The notes: generated by a model from the letters alone, not told the origin. A stretch of DNA of 64,000 nt from Flavobacteriaceae bacterium CRH (GCA_001507425.1 LMAJ01000007.1:242598-306597), one strand, 5' to 3'; positions 29,533 to 39,671 are shown, counted from the stretch's first letter. Numbers and translations: made by a program.

Positions 29533-31797
29533 ATGGCTTTTGATATTGAAATGATTAAAAAAGTGTATGAGAACATGCCGGATCGTGTTGATAAAGCGCG
29601 CGAGATTGTTGGTCGTCCACTTACTTTAACGGAGAAAATTTTATACAATCACCTTTGGGATGGAAATCCAACGAAGGCGTTTGGAAGAGGAATTGATTAT
29701 GTTGATTTTGCACCGGATCGCGTTGCATGTCAGGATGCAACAGCTCAAATGGCATTATTACAATTTATGCACGCCGGTAAATCTAAAGTTGCAGTACCCA
29801 CAACAGTTCACTGTGATCACCTGATTCAGGCAAAAGTTGATGCTGTAACCGATTTGGCCAGAGCAAAAACACAAAGTAACGAAGTTTTCGATTTCTTATC
29901 GTCAGTTTCTAATAAATACGGAATTGGTTTCTGGAAACCGGGAGCAGGAATTATTCACCAGGTAGTACTTGAAAATTATGCATTCCCGGGCGGAATGATG
30001 ATTGGTACCGATTCTCATACTGTAAATGCAGGTGGTTTAGGAATGGTAGCTATTGGTGTTGGTGGAGCTGATGCTGTAGATGTTATGTCTGGTATGGCTT
30101 GGGAATTGAAATTCCCTAAATTAATTGGAGTAAAATTAACTGGTAAATTATCAGGATGGACTGCTCCTAAAGATGTTATTCTTAAAGTGGCCGGTATTCT
30201 TACTGTAAAAGGTGGTACTGGTGCAATCGTTGAATATTTTGGTGAAGGTGCAACTTCTATGTCTTGTACAGGAAAAGGAACTATTTGTAACATGGGGGCT
30301 GAAATTGGGGCTACAACTTCAACTTTTGGTTATGATGATTCAATGAGTCGTTACCTGCGTTCTACAAACAGAGCCGATGTTGCAGATGCTGCTGATAAAG
30401 TGGCTTCTTACTTAACTGGAGATCCGGAAGTTTACGCTAACCCGGAACAATATTTTGATCAGGTTATCGAAATTAACTTAACAGAATTAGAGCCACACCT
30501 AAACGGACCTTTTACGCCGGATTTAGCGACTCCAATTTCTAAAATGAAAGAAGAAGCAATCAAAAATAACTGGCCATTACAAATTCAGGTTGGTTTAATT
30601 GGTTCGTGTACAAACTCTTCTTATGAAGATATTGCTCGTGCAGCTTCATTGGCGAGACAGGTAAGTGCTAAAAACTTAAAAACAAAATCTCAATTTACCA
30701 TTACTCCAGGTTCTGAAGTAGTGCGTTATACAATCGAAAGAGACGGATTTATCGATACTTTCGAGAAAATTGGTGCTACCGTTTTTGCTAATGCCTGCGG
30801 ACCATGTATTGGTATGTGGGACAGAGATGGTGCAGAGAAAGAAGAAAGAAATACTATTGTTCACTCTTTCAACCGTAACTTCTCAAAACGTGCAGATGGT
30901 AACCCAAATACGTTAGCTTTCGTAGGTTCTCCAGAATTGGTTACCGCAATGGCGATAGCTGGTGATTTAGGCTTTAACCCATTAACAGATACATTAATCA
31001 ATGAAGATGGGGAAGAAGTAAGACTTGATGCGCCAACAGGAGACGAATTGCCTCCAAAAGGTTTTGATGCTGAAGATCCGGGATTTCAAGCTCCGGCTGA
31101 AGACGGTTCTGGAGTTCAGGTTGCTGTAGATCCTGCATCTGAGCGTTTGCAGTTATTAGCTCCGTTTGATGCATGGGATGGTAAGAATATCACGGGTGCT
31201 AAATTATTAATCAAAGCATTCGGAAAATGTACTACAGACCATATTTCTATGGCTGGACCATGGTTGCGTTTCCGTGGGCATTTAGATAATATTTCTAACA
31301 ATATGTTGATTGGAGCAGTAAATGCATTTAACCAAAAAACAAACTCAGTTAAAAATCAATTGACTGGAACGTATGATGCAGTTCCTGCTGTAGCTCGTGC
31401 CTATAAAGCGGCTGGAGTTCCGTCTATTGTTGTGGGAGATCATAATTATGGAGAAGGATCATCTCGTGAACATGCTGCTATGGAGCCGCGTTTCTTAGGA
31501 GTTAAAGCGGTATTAGTAAAATCTTTTGCCCGTATCCACGAAACAAACCTTAAAAAACAAGGTCTTTTAGGATTGACTTTCGCTAACGAAGCCGATTACG
31601 ATAAAATTCAGGAAAACGATACTATCAACTTTACTGATTTAACGGAGTTCGCTCCGGGAAAACCACTAACGTTAGAGTTTGTTCACGCAGATGGTACAAA
31701 AGATATTATCCTGGCAAACCATACTTACAACGCCGGTCAAATTGGCTGGTTCGTTGCAGGTTCAGCATTAAATTTAATTGCTGCCGGAAAAGCTTAA
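29533..31797 (+). CDS. Aconitate hydratase (mitochondrial type)
   Basis: Second aconitase, 754 aa, close in length and motifs to mitochondrial Aco2. The [4Fe-4S] ligands are in [14 protein letters not shown] and [13 protein letters not shown]. The C-terminal swivel domain has [22 protein letters not shown] and [17 protein letters not shown]. It is shorter than AcnA/IRP1 (about 890 aa) and so belongs to the Aco2-like branch common in Bacteroidota. It starts 66 nt after the acnB terminator and has no obvious own promoter, so read-through or a weak promoter may serve it. It ends with its own terminator. Confidence 0.95.
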   Translation: MAFDIEMIKKVYENMPDRVDKAREIVGRPLTLTEKILYNHLWDGNPTKAFGRGIDYVDFAPDRVACQDATAQMALLQFMHAGKSKVAVPTTVHCDHLIQAKVDAVTDLARAKTQSNEVFDFLSSVSNKYGIGFWKPGAGIIHQVVLENYAFPGGMMIGTDSHTVNAGGLGMVAIGVGGADAVDVMSGMAWELKFPKLIGVKLTGKLSGWTAPKDVILKVAGILTVKGGTGAIVEYFGEGATSMSCTGKGTICNMGAEIGATTSTFGYDDSMSRYLRSTNRADVADAADKVASYLTGDPEVYANPEQYFDQVIEINLTELEPHLNGPFTPDLATPISKMKEEAIKNNWPLQIQVGLIGSCTNSSYEDIARAASLARQVSAKNLKTKSQFTITPGSEVVRYTIERDGFIDTFEKIGATVFANACGPCIGMWDRDGAEKEERNTIVHSFNRNFSKRADGNPNTLAFVGSPELVTAMAIAGDLGFNPLTDTLINEDGEEVRLDAPTGDELPPKGFDAEDPGFQAPAEDGSGVQVAVDPASERLQLLAPFDAWDGKNITGAKLLIKAFGKCTTDHISMAGPWLRFRGHLDNISNNMLIGAVNAFNQKTNSVKNQLTGTYDAVPAVARAYKAAGVPSIVVGDHNYGEGSSREHAAMEPRFLGVKAVLVKSFARIHETNLKKQGLLGLTFANEADYDKIQENDTINFTDLTEFAPGKPLTLEFVHADGTKDIILANHTYNAGQIGWFVAGSALNLIAAGKA

Positions 31798-31819
31798 TCT
31801 TTAGATCTAAATTATATTG

Positions 31820-31850
31820 AAAAACGCTCTGTGAAAACAGGGCGTTTTTT
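31820..31850 (+). terminator. Terminator after the second aconitase
   Basis: AAAACGCTCTGT pairs with ACAGGGCGTTTT (one U-G pair), T-run included. Confidence 0.85.
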
Positions 31851-31863
31851 ATTTTAAAAAGAC

Positions 31864-31871
31864 TATATTTG
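31864..31871 (+). promoter_or_regulatory. Possible promoter of the LysM-NlpC/P60 gene (-7 element)
   Basis: TATATTTG fits TAnnTTTG just after the terminator, 175 nt before the next start codon. No TTG is found at the -33 position, so confidence is limited. Confidence 0.35.
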
Positions 31872-32045
31872 TAAGTTTTTTATTATGATTGTAAATTTTA
31901 AAATTTGCTTTGAAAAAAATAAGGTGTTAAAAAACGAGGTTTTTTTATATAAAAAAGTTAAATTCGCTCCATCAGTAATCGAATTAGTCTCTTAAAATGC
32001 TAGATCATTGATTATAAAAGAGATGAAAAGTAATTCCCCCAAATT

Positions 32046-33182
32046 ATGATTTTTAGATTAGTCGTCACATTGTTGTTCTTTAGTTGTAGTGTTTTTTCGC
32101 AGGAAAAATATTTAAAGCACACTATTTCTAAAGGTGAAAATATCACAATTATTGCAAAAAAGTATGGAGTAAAACCCAAAGCAATAATAGAAGCAAATCC
32201 TAATGCGCCTAAAATTTTAAAACTAAATTCAGTTTTATTAATTCCAAATACAAATCAAACAACTACAGTAATAGCAGCAACAAATGAAACTATTGTAAAT
32301 AATACTTCTGGCACACATGAGGTTTTGGCTAAAGAAACATTGTGGGGAATCTCAAAAAAATATAATGTTTCAGTAGAAGATTTAAAAAAAGCCAATCCGC
32401 TTTTAGAAACAGAAGGTTTAAAAATAGGTCAGCAAATTGCTATCCCATCAAATGCAGTTGCAATAGCTGAAAAACCATTTGAAAATAATCAAATAGCAAA
32501 TGATGTTGAAGTTGTAGTTGAGGTTTTGCCTAAAGAAACCAAATATGCAATTGCAAAAAGATACGGAATAACAGTCGCAGAATTAGAAAAACAAAACCCA
32601 TTTATTAAAGGCAAATTACCGGTTGGTTATGTTTTGAAAATTCGAACGACAAAAGAAAAAGCTGATGCTGCTGCGGCTTCTGCAACAAGTCAGGAAATAA
32701 AAGATCCATTAATGGCACCGGAAACAGCACTTGCAGATGCTTCAGTTAAAATTGATTCTACAAGTACAAATACAATTGTAAAATTCAGTAATCATTCAGA
32801 TTTAATCAATCAGTTGATTGTAAATGCAACCGAAAATATCGGAACAAGATATCGATCGGGAGGAACAACAAAAGCAGGTTTTGATTGCTCGGGCTTAATG
32901 ATTTCAACTTTTAGCAACTTTGATATTAAACTGCCAAGAAGTTCGATAGAGCAATCCAGAATTGGAATGGTCGTGACAAGTGACGAAGCTCAAAAAGGAG
33001 ATTTAATTTTCTTTAAAACCAACGGAAGGCGTCAAATTAACCATGTTGGAATGGTGGTTGAGGTAGTAGATGGAGAAATTAAATTTGTACATTCTTCAAC
33101 GCATGGAGGCGTTATGATTTCTTCAACTAAAGAAGCTTATTATCAAAGAGCCTTTTCGCAAGTAAATCGTGTTTTGCAATAA
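32046..33182 (+). CDS. Secreted LysM-NlpC/P60 peptidoglycan hydrolase
   Basis: Predicted cell-wall endopeptidase. The 378-aa protein has a signal peptide (FRLVVTLLFFSCSVFSQ), three LysM domains (about 23-67, 91-134 and 156-199) that bind peptidoglycan glycan, a low-complexity linker and a C-terminal NlpC/P60 domain (about 253-378). The catalytic Cys281 is in GFDCSGLM and His333 in INHVGMV; a third polar residue is probably His349. The NlpC/P60 fold usually cuts between D-gamma-glutamyl and meso-diaminopimelate. It ends directly against the convergent response-regulator gene (no gap). Confidence 0.93.
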   Translation: MIFRLVVTLLFFSCSVFSQEKYLKHTISKGENITIIAKKYGVKPKAIIEANPNAPKILKLNSVLLIPNTNQTTTVIAATNETIVNNTSGTHEVLAKETLWGISKKYNVSVEDLKKANPLLETEGLKIGQQIAIPSNAVAIAEKPFENNQIANDVEVVVEVLPKETKYAIAKRYGITVAELEKQNPFIKGKLPVGYVLKIRTTKEKADAAAASATSQEIKDPLMAPETALADASVKIDSTSTNTIVKFSNHSDLINQLIVNATENIGTRYRSGGTTKAGFDCSGLMISTFSNFDIKLPRSSIEQSRIGMVVTSDEAQKGDLIFFKTNGRRQINHVGMVVEVVDGEIKFVHSSTHGGVMISSTKEAYYQRAFSQVNRVLQ

Positions 33183-33569
33183 TCAACTAAGATATATTTT
33201 CTTTTTGAATTCCTCAATTGGAAGAGGTTTGCTTAAAAAATCGGTCACATAATTATTGTCTTCAATTTGTTTAATTTCATCAGCATCAAGTGTAGATGAA
33301 AGCACATAAATGTGAATTTCTTTTTTAAATTCCTCGCTTAATTTATCATATTCAGACAAAAAACCAAAACCGTTCATAATTGGCATCTGAATATCCAGTA
33401 AAATAATAAGAGATTTTAAATCCTGATGATCATATAGCCACCGAATGCCCTCTTCGCCATTGTTGGTTATAATTACGTCGGCATCCAGAGTTTTTCTTAT
33501 AAGCTGTTTGATAACAACTTGATCTATCAGGTTATCATCAATTAATAAAAATACAGGTTTAAATTCCAT
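33183..33569 (-). CDS. Single-domain response regulator
   Basis: A 128-aa receiver domain with no output domain. The acidic pocket is DD at 11-12, the phospho-acceptor Asp59 is in LLDIQMP, and the conserved Lys114 is in FLSKPLP. It starts 1 nt after the stop of the histidine kinase upstream, so the pair is co-translated and probably forms one signalling route. The stand-alone receiver suggests control by protein contact or passing phosphate on, as in CheY/Rcp-type proteins. Confidence 0.92.
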   Translation of the reverse strand: MEFKPVFLLIDDNLIDQVVIKQLIRKTLDADVIITNNGEEGIRWLYDHQDLKSLIILLDIQMPIMNGFGFLSEYDKLSEEFKKEIHIYVLSSTLDADEIKQIEDNNYVTDFLSKPLPIEEFKKKIYLS

Positions 33570-33570
33570 T

Positions 33571-35043
33571 TTAGCTCGGTATTGGTATGGTTACAATAAA
33601 TTTACTTCCAATATTATTTTCTGAAGACATATAAATATTTCCTCGGATATTTTCAACAGCTTCTTTTACAATATAAAGACCTAAACCTGAACCTTTATTT
33701 TTGTTTGTTCCAAAATACATTTCAAAAACATGGTCCTTAAATTCATCTTTAATTCCAATACCATTATCTGATATTTCAATTTTGTTTAAACCATCAACAA
33801 TATAAGTTTTAATTGATATAAACATTTCTTGTTTGCTGCAGTCAGCATATTTTATAGCATTGGAAAGCAAATTAGAAATTATGATTTTTAAACGTAAGCC
33901 GTCACTCTGAATTTCATCAACCAATAACTCTTTTGTAATTGCAATTCGGTTTGCATTCTCAAAATGCATCAATTGAGATATAGCTTCATCGAAAATTTCC
34001 CGTAAACTAACAGGTTCCATAATAATCTGTTTTCGTTTGTTTTTAGAATAATCAATAATGTCACTAATAAACTGATCTTGTCTCGCCAAACTCGTATGCA
34101 TTAGTTTTAGATATTCCCTAATCTGACATACGTTTTCTTCAGATTGTGTAATTTCTATTAAACCTTTTAACGAAGTTATTGGAGATCTTAAATCATGAGA
34201 TGCGCTATAAACAAAGCGATCAAGTTCATGATTTACTATTATTAAGTTTTCATTTTTAACCTCAATTTCTTTTTTAGAAACAATTAAACGCTTCACCATT
34301 ATCGAATAATAAAGACAAACACTGCAAACAATAATCAAAGTAAAAAGAACATTGGTAAAAATGAGCAAGTCTTTTATTTTGCGTGTTCCTTCTCCCAGTG
34401 TATTCGAAAAATTGCGTTCGTTAATGGTAAGTTTGTCGCTAATAACACTAATTTCATGAAGGAAATTTTGCTGATCAGAAACCGTTAATATATTGTGTTT
34501 TATTTTGGCGTCAATCTGTTGGCCTATAATAAATAATTTAAAGATTAATTTATCGCCTTGTTCCCATTCGTGTATAGCATTTGCTAAAAAAGAGACCTGT
34601 TTGAAATTGACAAACAACCAAATAAGATCGTCTAAATCGTCCTGATAATTTCGACCGACAAGTAATGCCTTTCTTGCAGCTTCATTATCTCCGACTTTCA
34701 GCAAAGTCATTCGGGCAGTGCCATCGCCTTGTGGAACTTTTAATTCTTCTAAATACAGTTTCCACTGATTCGGATCTTGAGTATAGAGATAAGTAATTAA
34801 GTGCCTTGAAGCATCTTTTTGCCCTTTTGAATAATGCGATTCACCATTTACGTAAGCTCTGTTGGCTGATAACGTTTTGATAGTGAAAAAGTTGATGCAA
34901 ATTAATAATGCGCAGGAAAAGAAAACAATCAACAGAAGAATGAAAACATTAGGGAAACGCAGTTTCTTTAAAACTTGGATCTTTAACATGGCTTCTGAAT
35001 TTGTAGGTTGATAATTTATTCGGGTAATGTTTTTAAAAGACAT
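33571..35043 (-). CDS. Membrane histidine kinase with CHASE3-like sensor
   Basis: Sensor kinase of 490 aa. Two transmembrane helices (about 31-52 and 227-249) flank a helical periplasmic part that looks like the four-helix CHASE3 type. The cytoplasmic part has a short coiled linker, HisKA with phospho-His283 (SASHDLRSPIT), and HATPase_c with ISNLLSNAIKYAD, ISDNGIGIKDE and GSGLGLYIVKEA. It has no HAMP or PAS. It lies upstream of a single-domain receiver. Met19-20 (MLKIQVLKKLRF) is a possible alternative start. Confidence 0.9.
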   Translation of the reverse strand: MSFKNITRINYQPTNSEAMLKIQVLKKLRFPNVFILLLIVFFSCALLICINFFTIKTLSANRAYVNGESHYSKGQKDASRHLITYLYTQDPNQWKLYLEELKVPQGDGTARMTLLKVGDNEAARKALLVGRNYQDDLDDLIWLFVNFKQVSFLANAIHEWEQGDKLIFKLFIIGQQIDAKIKHNILTVSDQQNFLHEISVISDKLTINERNFSNTLGEGTRKIKDLLIFTNVLFTLIIVCSVCLYYSIMVKRLIVSKKEIEVKNENLIIVNHELDRFVYSASHDLRSPITSLKGLIEITQSEENVCQIREYLKLMHTSLARQDQFISDIIDYSKNKRKQIIMEPVSLREIFDEAISQLMHFENANRIAITKELLVDEIQSDGLRLKIIISNLLSNAIKYADCSKQEMFISIKTYIVDGLNKIEISDNGIGIKDEFKDHVFEMYFGTNKNKGSGLGLYIVKEAVENIRGNIYMSSENNIGSKFIVTIPIPS

Positions 35044-35436
35044 TTTTATGTAATAATCTATAGGGCTTGATTATTACATAATTAAACAATTGTTAATTAT
35101 AATAGATGTATTTTAACACTGGTTTAACGCTTTATCCAAAATTAGTAAAAAAATAATACGGTTTTACAAATTATGTATTTTTTACTATTAAATTTCTAAA
35201 ACTTTAAGTTTTAAGTTTAAAATGCTGTTTTTTAGGTGTTTGTTGTTTTGTTTTAATCGTAAAATCAAATTTTATGTAATTTTGAATAGCAAGTTTAGCA
35301 ATGAAATATTTCAAAACAATGCTTTTTTTTTGTTTAACATTTTTGAAATAGCGATAACAAAAGAAGTAAAAGAGAAATTAAACTTTAGTCTGATTTAGAA
35401 TTGTTGAAATAATAAAATTGTAATAATTAATGTAGA
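35044..35436. other. Intergenic region with a minus-strand promoter
   Basis: There is no convincing gene. On the minus strand TTG (35169-35167), 22 nt, TAATTTTG (35144-35137) fits the promoter consensus and may drive the kinase gene. On the plus strand TAATTTTG at 35277-35284 precedes a 16-codon reading frame (35301-35351) that looks like the start of a signal peptide and then stops. Confidence 0.45.
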
Positions 35437-35817
35437 CTAAAGATTCAGTTTTTTGATACGGTTAATCACTATAATAATAAAAAGATTAACAGCTAAGAAA
35501 GGAGTGAAGTAAATTATTGAATTTATAAAATCTACTGATTCTTTATTAATAGTATTAAAAAGAGTAATTATGAACCAAACAATAACAGCAATAATACTTA
35601 ATGTTTTTGCGCTATTAGGTTTTAACCTATATAAAAAAATAATTGCGATTAAATTTAAAATTGCAGATATTTCTAAAAAAAATCTAATAATCGTAGCTGT
35701 TATTCCTTGATAACAAGAGCCTCCCTCAATTTCAAACTTTCTTGGCATAAAAGTATAAGTGTAAAATGTTACCCCCATTAAAAGTATTGAAAGGAGGTAT
35801 ATCTTTTGTTTATTCAT
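35437..35817 (-). CDS. Small hypothetical membrane protein
   Basis: Unrecognised 126-aa protein with four predicted membrane helices: IYLLSILLMGVTFYTYTF, IIRFFLEISAILNLIAIIFLY, LSIIAVIVWFIITLF and IYFTPFLAVNLFIIIVI. Short charged loops and a basic C-terminus (NRIKKLNL) fit an inner-membrane protein. It stands alone on the minus strand between a kinase and another hypothetical gene. There are no functional motifs. The start is the first ATG and the frame is clean. Confidence 0.6.
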   Translation of the reverse strand: MNKQKIYLLSILLMGVTFYTYTFMPRKFEIEGGSCYQGITATIIRFFLEISAILNLIAIIFLYRLKPNSAKTLSIIAVIVWFIITLFNTINKESVDFINSIIYFTPFLAVNLFIIIVINRIKKLNL

Positions 35818-35962
35818 GGGTTATTTTTTGAAATGGAGCAATTTTGGATTTTTGATCTACCTTAAAAGTTTACGGGTATTGACGTTGTATTTTTAAACGA
35901 AAATAGAATAAAAAAAACATTTTTTGCAAAAACAAAAACAATTTTAAAATTGTAAACTTATT

Positions 35963-36370
35963 CTATTTCATGCCAAAAATGTCCACAACCATTTTTACAT
36001 TCTGTATTTCTTCTTTCTGTATCTGTTGTTTAAATATCCAGAGCAAAGATGTAATTGTTTTTACATTTTCACTTTTAGGAAGCTCAAACAACTTATTTAA
36101 TGCAATTTTGGTGGGATATGTTTTTAAAATTACAATGGGAGTAGAAGTTGGCTTTAACGGAATTGTACTTAAAGCATTTTGATATGCTTCAGAATTATAA
36201 TCTGTTTTGTTTGGAATAGAATTGATTATATAGTTTCTTAAAGTTGTAAAAAGCTCTTCGAAATTATATTCATTTTCTAATAGAAGCTTTAATCCGTAAT
36301 TAAACTCAATTTTGTCTTGTGCAATCTTGTTGATTATTTCTTCTTTATTTATAAGCATATATAAATTCAA
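35963..36370 (-). CDS. Hypothetical protein, possibly DUF5958-like
   Basis: Soluble 135-aa protein without signal or membrane segments. The layout KIEFNYGLKLLLENEY ... TYPTKIALNKLFELPKSENVKTITSLLWIFKQQIQKEE recalls the DUF5958 family (small proteins of unknown function ending in a helix-rich region), but this is from memory and weak. A shorter start at the Met in MLINKEE is possible. It precedes no obvious operon partner; the K+ channel gene upstream lies 36 nt away on the same strand, so the two may be co-transcribed. Confidence 0.5.
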   Translation of the reverse strand: MNLYMLINKEEIINKIAQDKIEFNYGLKLLLENEYNFEELFTTLRNYIINSIPNKTDYNSEAYQNALSTIPLKPTSTPIVILKTYPTKIALNKLFELPKSENVKTITSLLWIFKQQIQKEEIQNVKMVVDIFGMK

Positions 36371-36406
36371 TTTATTTAAGAAAAGCAGTATTACAGATGT
36401 CTAGCT

Positions 36407-37066
36407 CTATTTATTATTTTCTGTAACAAACCAAGAAGCAACATATGCTGTAAATGTACCAAATAGACCAACTCCGGCAGTCATTAAAATAGCAGCAATA
36501 ATCCTTCCTTCAGTTGTAACAGGAAATTTATCTCCATAGCCAACTGTTGTTATTGTTACATAGGCCCACCAAATTGCATCTTCGGCGGTTCGTATATTAC
36601 TATTTGGGTCATTTTCAACTTGAAGTATTCCAATTGCAGAGAAAATTACAAGTAAAATTGAAAGAACTGAGACTGAGGTAAATGCACCTTGCGCTTTGTT
36701 TGCAAAGATATGATCTACAATGTTTTTCGTAGTTCTAAATGCTCTAATTATTCTCAACAATCTAATTAGACGTAATAGTCTGCCTGCTCGAAGCAAATTA
36801 ATCATTGGAATACAAGAAACTAAGTCAATCCATCCCCAGCGCATAAATTTTAATTTGTTTTCTGCATTTTTTAAACGAATGCAAAATTCAATAAAGAAAA
36901 ATCCACAAATGGCATTATCAATATAATTTAATAACAAGGATGTTTCTGTTGGAAGAATATAAACTGAATCAATTATTAATGCACCTAGTACATAAATTGA
37001 TAAAATTAGAACTGTTAGATTTAACAAGCTCAACTTGTTAATGTTTTGTTCCTGAAAATTTGTCAT
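36407..37066 (-). CDS. Voltage-gated-type potassium channel
   Basis: Ion channel of 219 aa with six membrane segments. The S4-like helix carries regularly spaced arginines (GRLLRLIRLLRIIRAFR), and the pore has the K+ selectivity filter TVGYGD (ITTVGYGDKFPVTTEGR), followed by S6 (IIAAILMTAGVGLFGTFTAYVASW). No cytoplasmic RCK or cyclic-nucleotide domain follows. It is the length of KvAP-like minimal channels. A TACATTTG -7 box on the minus strand (37111-37104) lies 38 nt upstream. It could set membrane potential or K+ exchange; the link to the kdp system 20 kb away is only thematic. Confidence 0.92.
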   Translation of the reverse strand: MTNFQEQNINKLSLLNLTVLILSIYVLGALIIDSVYILPTETSLLLNYIDNAICGFFFIEFCIRLKNAENKLKFMRWGWIDLVSCIPMINLLRAGRLLRLIRLLRIIRAFRTTKNIVDHIFANKAQGAFTSVSVLSILLVIFSAIGILQVENDPNSNIRTAEDAIWWAYVTITTVGYGDKFPVTTEGRIIAAILMTAGVGLFGTFTAYVASWFVTENNK

Positions 37067-37384
37067 TTTTGAATTATAATTATTTTAAGATATTTAATAA
37101 TTTCAAATGTAAATATTTGAAAAACTATAATTCTGAGGAAAACCGTAAATACAATTAATGATTCTCTAAATTTCTTATGAAACCTAAATTGCGTGAGGGA
37201 TAGAGGTGTTATCCTTTTACCAGCGAAGCGGCGTAAAAAATATAGCCGATCCCGAAGCTTCGGGACGACCCGGAGGGACACGCCCAAAAAACGGTATCAA
37301 TATCTAAAATTCTAACAATCTATCGATCTAATTAAAAAATTTCAGAAAAAAGTATATCTTTAACCAACCCAAAAAACTTAAATA
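37067..37384. repeat. Intergenic region with a palindromic repeat
   Basis: TCCCGAAGCTTCGGGA (37253-37268) is a perfect 16-nt palindrome, followed by GACCCGGAGGGAC; the same core recurs near 51.6 and 51.8 kb. A TATCTTTA box at 37355-37362 may belong to the permease promoter. There is no gene; short frames over the repeat are not credible. Confidence 0.6.
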
Positions 37385-38797
37385 ATGCAAGAAAACGATC
37401 AGGAAAATTTTAAAAGAGAACTCGGATTGCTAGACGGAACCATGCTTGTAGTAGGTTCTATGATTGGATCTGGTATTTTTATCGTAAGTGCCGATATCGC
37501 CAGACAAGTAGGATCTGCAGGATGGCTAACTTTAATTTGGCTTATCTCAGGATTAATTACCATTATTGCTGCCGTGAGTTATGGCGAGTTGAGCGCAATG
37601 TTTCCAAAAGCAGGTGGGCAATATGTGTACCTGAAAGAAGCATACAATAAACTAATTGCGTTTTTGTACGGCTGGAGCTTTTTTGCCGTGATTCAAACCG
37701 GTACTATTGCTGCCGTTGGTGTGGCTTTCTCTAAGTTTGCAGCATATATTTATGAACCTTTAAGCGACGAAAATATATTGTTTGAGTTGGGTGCTTTTAA
37801 ACTAAATGCAGCTCAAATTGTTTCGATTTTTACAATTGTTTTACTGACGTATATTAATAGTCGTGGTGTAAAAAACAGCAAAATTCTTCAGACTGTTTTA
37901 ACGATTATTAAAATTTTATCATTGTTGGGTTTAATCGTTTTTGGATTAACATTGGCTGCAAAAGCTTCGGTTTGGGATGCTAACTGGGCAGATGCATGGA
38001 CAACACGCTCCTACAACGCCGAAAGCGGTTCGTGGTTACCAATTAGCGGAACAGCTTTGATTACAGGGATTTCTGCCGCAATGGTAGGATCATTATTCTC
38101 TAGTGATGCCTGGAATGGTGTAACGTTTATTGCAGGAGAAATTAAAAACCCAAAACGTAATGTTGGTTTCAGTTTATTCTTAGGAACTTTTATTGTAACG
38201 ATTATTTATGTTTTAACGAATATTATGTATTTGGCGGTTATTCCATTAAACGAAATTGCAACAGCAAAATCAGATAGAGTAGCGGTGGTAGCTTCACAAT
38301 ATATTTTTGGTGATATCGGAACTTTGATCATTGCGATCACTATTATGATTTCGACTTTTGCCTGCAACAACGGATTAATTATGGCTGGTGCGAGAGTATA
38401 TTATACAATGGCAAAAGATGGTTTATTCTTTAAAAAAGCAGCAGTTCTTAACCAATCCAGCGTTCCGGCGTGGGCATTATGGGCGCAATGTATTTGGGCT
38501 TCGGCATTGTGTTTGACAGGAAAATACGGTGATTTATTAGATTTCGTAATCATCATCGTTTTGATTTTTTATATTTTAACGATCTACGGAATCTTCATTT
38601 TACGTAAAAAAATGCCAGATGTAGAAAGACCGTATAAAGCATTCGGATATCCGTTTTTGCCACTATTGTACATTGTAATTGCCTCAGCAATTTGTATTTC
38701 GTTATTAATTACAAAATTTTCAACTTGTGGTTGGGGAATCTTAATTATGCTTATCGGAATTCCGGTATATTACTTGACAAAACCGAAAGAAGAATAG
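37385..38797 (+). CDS. APC-family amino acid permease
   Basis: Inner-membrane amino acid/polyamine transporter of 470 aa with about 12 membrane helices. The first helix has the APC motif GSMIGSGIFIVSADIA, where the unwound region binds the substrate amine and carboxylate. Further landmarks are YGELSAMFPKAGGQYVYLKEAY and the helix 6 region (SDAWNGVTFIAGEIKNPKRNVG), both typical of LAT-like/PotE-type members. The substrate cannot be read from sequence. It is a single-gene unit ending at a strong terminator. Confidence 0.93.
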   Translation: MQENDQENFKRELGLLDGTMLVVGSMIGSGIFIVSADIARQVGSAGWLTLIWLISGLITIIAAVSYGELSAMFPKAGGQYVYLKEAYNKLIAFLYGWSFFAVIQTGTIAAVGVAFSKFAAYIYEPLSDENILFELGAFKLNAAQIVSIFTIVLLTYINSRGVKNSKILQTVLTIIKILSLLGLIVFGLTLAAKASVWDANWADAWTTRSYNAESGSWLPISGTALITGISAAMVGSLFSSDAWNGVTFIAGEIKNPKRNVGFSLFLGTFIVTIIYVLTNIMYLAVIPLNEIATAKSDRVAVVASQYIFGDIGTLIIAITIMISTFACNNGLIMAGARVYYTMAKDGLFFKKAAVLNQSSVPAWALWAQCIWASALCLTGKYGDLLDFVIIIVLIFYILTIYGIFILRKKMPDVERPYKAFGYPFLPLLYIVIASAICISLLITKFSTCGWGILIMLIGIPVYYLTKPKEE

Positions 38798-38872
38798 AAG
38801 AAGATACTAAGTTCTAAGTCGCTATCACGAGGCTTCGGGGCTAAGTTAAAAACCTTCAGAAATAAATAGAGT

Positions 38873-38902
38873 GCGCCTTGTTATTAACAAGGCGCTTTTT
38901 TT
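38873..38902 (+). terminator. Terminator after the permease
   Basis: GCGCCTTGTT pairs with AACAAGGCGC around ATT, followed by seven T. It starts 76 nt after the stop codon. Confidence 0.85.
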
Positions 38903-39018
38903 GTTATATATCTTGCCACAGATTTTGCAATTAAACAGATTTAATCTGCAAAATCTGCGTAAAAAAATCCTTTCAAAGGCAAAAATGAAATAAACTTTGC
39001 GACTTAGTGGCTAGAATC

Positions 39019-39246
39019 TTAATTAAAAGAATTAATCAAAACTTTCCCTTTCGGAAAATCCAGATCAACTAAAACATTATCGACCCAATTCGCTATAAAA
39101 TCAGCGTTTTCTTTCCATGTCTCTAAAAGCATTACATTTTGGTTTGGCTCTTGAAACTCTTCATGTCTCTTTTCTTCAAAACATTTCATCAATTCGTTCC
39201 AACAAAAAGGAGTAAGTAACATTATATTTTTAGAATTTGTTTTCAT
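39019..39246 (-). CDS. Small hypothetical protein
   Basis: Unrecognised 75-aa protein without signal or membrane segments, ending DLDFPKGKVLINSFN. It has plausible amino-acid use (Trp, Cys and charged residues evenly spread), an ATG start and low overlap with repeats, but nothing links it to a known family. It may be a genuine small gene or chance; no operon partner. Confidence 0.4.
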   Translation of the reverse strand: MKTNSKNIMLLTPFCWNELMKCFEEKRHEEFQEPNQNVMLLETWKENADFIANWVDNVLVDLDFPKGKVLINSFN

Positions 39247-39481
39247 ATTATTTTGGTTTAAGGCAATTATTTTAAATATTTTTAGTTCAGTAGCTTATAA
39301 GAACTATACTTTAAAAACCAATATATGTGCCATAGTAAAAAACATTAATAATCAGGGAGTTTTAGTTGTTTAGCCTAATATGAAATACTATATTTCGTTA
39401 ATCGAATTACGTTTATTGAAATTTCGAGACAGAAAAGAATATAGAAATGAAAGAAAAAATATAGAATATTTCAAATTTAAT

Positions 39482-39577
39482 GAGGAGCTATTTCCTGCTC
39501 CCGAAGCCTCGGTATGTTTCAATCTTTTGTTTTTTAAAGAAAAAGACAAAAGGATTTCCACTACTATCAGGCTAGGG
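39482..39577 (+). repeat. Flavo-1-like structured repeat, divergent copy
   Basis: It shares GGAGCTATTTCC, TTTCAATCTTTTG, CAAAAGGATTTCCACTACTAT and GCTAGGG with the copies at 51467-51547 and 63879-63962, but the central stem is changed and CTCCCGAAGCCTCGG is inserted. The likeness to the Flavo-1 RNA family is from memory. Confidence 0.6.
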
Positions 39578-39635
39578 TAATCGGTTTCAATCTGCAAAAT
39601 CTGTGTGCAAAAAACTCTCAAACTTTGCTGTAAAA

Positions 39636-39671
39636 AAAAAAAGACACTACATAATTGCAGTGTCTTTTTTT
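39636..39671 (-). terminator. Terminator of the DUF1810 gene
   Basis: AAAAAAGACACT pairs with AGTGTCTTTTTT; located just past the DUF1810 stop codon on the minus strand. Confidence 0.85.

Noticed and set aside
35301..35351. Sixteen-codon frame with signal-peptide look
   Set aside because: A TAnnTTTG box lies just upstream, but the frame stops after 16 codons and no continuation was found in other frames; kept only as a note in the gap entry.
37063..37287. Reading frame of 74 codons upstream of the K+ channel gene
   Set aside because: It spans the CCCGAAGCTTCGGG palindrome and intergenic sequence; its start is in a repeat and the protein looks like random basic sequence.
39019..39246. Treating the 75-aa frame as a toxin-antitoxin gene
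   Set aside because: There is no partner frame on the same strand and no known antitoxin or toxin motif.
39380..39621. Overlapping short frames on both strands
   Set aside because: Both run across the Flavo-1-like repeat; no family features.
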